From Acidobacteria bacterium 13_2_20CM_2_57_6 (GTDB lineage Bacteria > Acidobacteriota > Terriglobia > Acidiferrales > UBA7541), in NCBI GenBank assembly GCA_001917435.1, contig MNEA01000151.1, positions 1 through 64,000 on the forward strand: a DNA stretch of 64,000 nt, read 5' to 3'. Below, piece by piece: positions 62,101 to 64,000 of the stretch. The notes beneath the pieces were generated by a model. It was given only the letters and a program-made list of their open reading frames with translations, did no database searches and had not been told where the DNA came from. Within the stretch, counting starts at the first letter, position 1. The number at the start of each line of letters is the position of its first letter. The position numbers were made by a program, and so were the translations under genes.

Positions 62101-62780
62101 ACGGAATCCAGATTGGGGATCAACCCGGCGCCCAGGTTGCGTCCTTCGCTCACGTCGCCGCCGTTCACCAGAAACGCGTTGGCGGTCTCCCGCTGCCCAT
62201 TTACCGACAGGTTGCCCGCATTTGGCGAGTATCCCCCGGAAACCGACCGGTCCTGCTGTATGGAGCCGGATGTTACCGGCACCACTCCCGCTTGCAGGCC
62301 CAGAAGGTCCAGGTAGCTGCGGCCATTCAACGGCAGAGAAAGCATTTTTTTCGATTCGATCACATCACCTAGCTGCGTGTTTTCTGTCTGTACTTGCACC
62401 GCGTTGGCGGAGATTTCCACCTTTTCGGTCACGCTGCCAACGTCGAGCGTGACGTCAACGTGCAATTGGTCGTTCACTTTCAAGTCGACATCCGTCGTCG
62501 AGAACGTTTGGAATCCCGGGGCAGTGGCGGTGAGTTTGTAAGTCCCTGCCGGCAACGCCAGGATTCGGTAAGTCCCGTCCGCAGCAGACACGGTTTCCCT
62601 AGTAAGATTTGTTTGCACATTGGTGGCGACAATTCGCGCGCCCGCAACCACAGCTTGCGTACGGTCGTGCACCACGCCTAGAATCGATCCGGTCACGTCC
62701 GCCCGCAAAACATTTGGACCGACAAGCATTGTTAGAACGATCAAAACAGCAAAAACTGCACGGTTAAAACGATTTTGCAT
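59115..62780 (-). CDS. TonB-dependent receptor, Oar/acidobacterial carboxypeptidase-regulatory type
   Basis: 1221 aa. Signal NRFNRAVFAVLIVLTMLVGPNVLRA, then an N-terminal CarboxypepD_reg-like beta-sandwich (VTGSILGVVHDRTQAVVAGARIVATNVQTNLTRETVSAADGTYRILALPAGTYKLTATAPGFQTF). The plug follows (ENTQLGDVIESKKMLSLPLNGRSYLDLLGLQAGV, VNGQRETANAFLVNGGDVSEG, IPNLDSVEEFRLITNSFDAEYGKFSGAVMNTITKSGTNGLHGSAFEFLRND), then a long 22-strand-type barrel ending in a C-terminal aromatic strand (SREGQISAKFTW). ATG 62780 is chosen because the track start at 62831 adds a tail before the signal. It would import a large or scarce solute, energised by TonB. Confidence 0.93.
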   Translation of the reverse strand: MQNRFNRAVFAVLIVLTMLVGPNVLRADVTGSILGVVHDRTQAVVAGARIVATNVQTNLTRETVSAADGTYRILALPAGTYKLTATAPGFQTFSTTDVDLKVNDQLHVDVTLDVGSVTEKVEISANAVQVQTENTQLGDVIESKKMLSLPLNGRSYLDLLGLQAGVVPVTSGSIQQDRSVSGGYSPNAGNLSVNGQRETANAFLVNGGDVSEGRNLGAGLIPNLDSVEEFRLITNSFDAEYGKFSGAVMNTITKSGTNGLHGSAFEFLRNDKFDARGFFDPTKAELRRNQFGYAVGGPFWKNKLFWFTDYQGTREVRGASTGAVPVPTTLQRGGTFTAADFADSSGSPLLVNSQACPGGASCGLNWADTLSSRLGYVCPGDPSCVFNGEPYGAIKVPDASQPSGFRLDPCPSTTQCVFSNATIPTSAFSLPATKILPYIPIGDGNGNFADANQRNRIGDNKYGQRIDFINKMTGDWSFYYHFDDSNNFNALDASVPGFSSATVSRAQQFVLNNNKNYGATAVNQFRLSFFRTATHTDEPSSSFAKLSDLGFVTGPGTLGIIPSGPAGFPQTVPPIYFNNFSLGVNTLSTFQPNNTWHVSDTFSKARGRHTIKFGGEFRYLQINERNTCAPNGDFTFDGSITGNDFADYLLGAAQNYNQCSQQFLDSRSRYGGAFAEDTFKVRPNLTLNLGVRWEVSMPWYDTQGKIETIVPGLQSTQFPTAPLGWVVPGDPGIPSTLAPTRYNNFSPRLGIAYSPGFKDGMAGKIFGGPGKSSIRASYGVYYTSIEDLNLFYEVGDAPFGLYWVSPNPVNFDQPFQEVANGMSEGQRFPFVFPKPGSPANKTLDYSIYLPISFSPGYDIHNRPPYAEHYNLSIQRELSKSTVLTLAYVGTQGHKLISQYDANPGDFALCLQLNQLGATPTCGRDGENQTYTLPPGVAAPAKAFTTPCPLGTPAGSTCIPGTRDYLGPAFSQNNSFTVNIANSSYNAGQITVEHKAADFTFLAAYTFAKAMDNSSGFGQWVNFLDPRLSRSLSAFDITHNFVVSYIWAVPFDRAIGKLPKRLTQGWALNGVTRYSGGLPVSLRQGGDYSLVGGGNTDVPDLVGKVVTQNPRNPGPNGPNTFFLPDAFASGPNGGFGNANRQFFHGPGINVTDFGISKRTMIREAMGFEIRAEFFNIFNHANFSNPHGNYNNMNTFGTVTSTRSFGDTGSGSREGQISAKFTW

Positions 62781-63424
62781 CAGGCACCCCCAAATGGGCG
62801 TAGCATGGCACGAAATACCTGAAGCAATCAAGTCTTCAATGAGCCATCCGGAGTCACTCGCGTTGACCGCGAGTGGAAGAGTGGATCGCTGATATTTATA
62901 CAGTAGTTAGAATCTTGGAGGCGGGGGGAGTCGGAATTCTAGCCTCGCTGATAACTCGTAACTTTAACTTAACTTATTGATTTAATTAAACGCGAAAAAC
63001 TATGAAAACAGCGCATTTGCCGAAGTGAGGTACACGGCGGGTACACGGAGATTTTAGCGAGGCGGCCATTGGTGATCATCGATGGCGATGTGATTTCCCC
63101 GAACGGGACTTCCGTGATAGGTCTTTGTTAAGAGAAAGGAGCTCTCCTGACGCGCTTTGGAGGGGCGCGCGAAAAGTTTTTTCAAGTTCTTCCGCTCGCG
63201 GTTTTTGCCTCTCGGCGATTGTTCCTGCTCGATGCAGAACCAGACATCCATTTGCTGTCTCAGACACGAAGGCCTCCACAGAAGATTGAGTTAGTGATCT
63301 CCTGCCAGTCTCGAAACATCTGGAGAGAGGCATCGGGAGCTTGCGCTCCCTCGCCCAGTCCCGTTCCGGCGAGACCTGGCAGACCGCATGCCGAATAAGC
63401 TGGATTGCTTTTGCCGCTGCCGTT
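62781..63424. other. Long intergenic region upstream of the TonB receptor gene
   Basis: 644 bases. It contains an AT-rich stretch (TTAACTTAACTTATTGATTTAATTAAAC, 62960-62990) likely to hold the receptor promoter on the minus strand, and a direct repeat GGTACACGG at 63029-63037 and 63040-63048. No coding frame in either strand resembles a protein I know; short ORFs 63054-63251 and 63076-63333 (minus) overlap and look non-coding. Confidence 0.45.
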
Positions 63425-63760
63425 TTACGCTACGGCGCGGTCCTCCCTCTCCACGACAAGAAAACCCCCCTGGCGACGATCGATGGGCATCAAATACGCC
63501 ACCAGATTCCGTGCCACCGCCAGGGTCGCGCGATTCGCATTTCCTTTCTGCTTGGCCTGGTCATACAGTTGCGCCAGTGCCGGACTCAGTCGCGGAGCCA
63601 TCTTGGCCGCCTCCCAGCGGGTATGGACTGCAATTTCGATGCGGATGATCTGCTTAGTATTCGCAATGTTTTGGAGGCAGGCCTCTACGACACTCAGCAA
63701 ATTCGACCTGCCCACGTATCGCAAATCGCTGAAGTTGATTGTTCCGTTGCGTGCCAGCAC
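63425..63760 (-). pseudogene. C-terminal remnant of an IS110-family transposase
   Basis: 111-codon ORF. The second half (LSPALAQLYDQAKQKGNANRATLAVARNLVAYLMPIDRR) matches the conserved C-terminal end of IS110-family transposases, where a Gly-x-x-x-A-x-x-A-V-A-R-x-L helix follows the Tnp_20 domain. No DEDD domain or Tnp_20 core can be read upstream to the window edge in this frame. It is of a different subgroup from the intact element at 18412. The upstream 240 bases to 64000 show no gene. Confidence 0.5.
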
Positions 63761-64000
63761 GTCTGAAGGGATAAAGGCCGTATTGAACGTAACTTAGCTT
63801 GTTGGAACATCGCTGCTCACGAAGCTTCGGGTGTTACAACTGGAGGCCAAAAAACTGAGCGCGTCTACATTTCTCGACGGAGAACGCAGCTACGTTTGCC
63901 CAAAGTTAAAATTCTGGTCGAGAAGTTCCATTTTGGCCATTGTCCAATTCCATCCCGGCAGGGCGCACAGCAAGCACAGGACCCTTCAGCGTCCCTACAT

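Noticed and set aside
1-64000. CRISPR arrays, tRNA and rRNA genes
   Set aside because: No regularly spaced repeats were seen, and no tRNA-like cloverleaf with a TTCGA arm or rRNA segment was found by eye; the CTTTCGAACC at 12327 belongs to a terminator.

Overview
The window looks like a chromosomal segment of a soil Acidobacteriota (Acidobacteriia-like). This is inferred from gene content: ADOP-type MacB/FtsX permeases, an Oar-like TonB receptor with a carboxypeptidase-regulatory plug domain, several giant BNR/VPS10-type propeller proteins, M28/S9 exported peptidases and a DUF6624 protein. No rRNA, tRNA or CRISPR array was recognised. Most of the DNA is coding, at fairly high GC. Most long ORFs in the track that overlap these genes on the other strand are shadows.

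Layout. 1-2422 (-): ADOP permease cut by the left edge. 2628-5257 (+): two-subunit molybdenum hydroxylase (2Fe-2S subunit plus Tat-exported molybdopterin subunit). 5329-9044 (-): probable five-gene operon amidase, GerMN lipoprotein-like protein, rph, rdgB, nth. 9083-12247 (-): first BNR propeller protein. 12370-13794 (-): APC permease. 14095-18168 (+): M28 peptidase and a second ADOP permease that lacks one expected membrane segment. 18412-19641 (+): IS110-family transposase. 19791-22972 (+): S9 peptidase translationally coupled to an M14/AstE-like protein, facing an exported alpha/beta hydrolase. 24098-26633: small exported, metalloprotease-like, membrane and DUF6624 proteins. 26741-28630 (+): second APC permease. 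28964-30000: ester cyclase and a PIN toxin beside a decayed antitoxin. 30149-31103 (+): ECF sigma factor with a small membrane protein.

31310-45845 holds three more BNR propeller proteins (one broken by a frameshift and probable deletion), a vapBC module with twin palindromes upstream, a peroxiredoxin, a PagL-like lipid A deacylase, an OprB-like porin and a LolA-like protein. 45877-52501 is a non-homologous end-joining neighbourhood: DUF72 protein, LigD split by a frameshift between its ligase and polymerase domains, an exported metallo-beta-lactamase-fold hydrolase, Ku, and a MerR-TPR fusion. 52599-54008: DUF2277 protein and a diheme cytochrome.

54070-62780 (-) reads as one transport and catabolism locus: TonB-dependent receptor, exported TPR protein, CBM9-like protein, a SelA-like PLP enzyme with a twin-arginine signal, and a secreted triple-Rid protein whose start codon overlaps the PLP gene's stop. 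PLP lyases release reactive enamine/imine intermediates and Rid proteins hydrolyse these, so an exported pair is the most interesting candidate for an undescribed extracytoplasmic pathway here. The right edge carries a C-terminal remnant of an IS110-type transposase.
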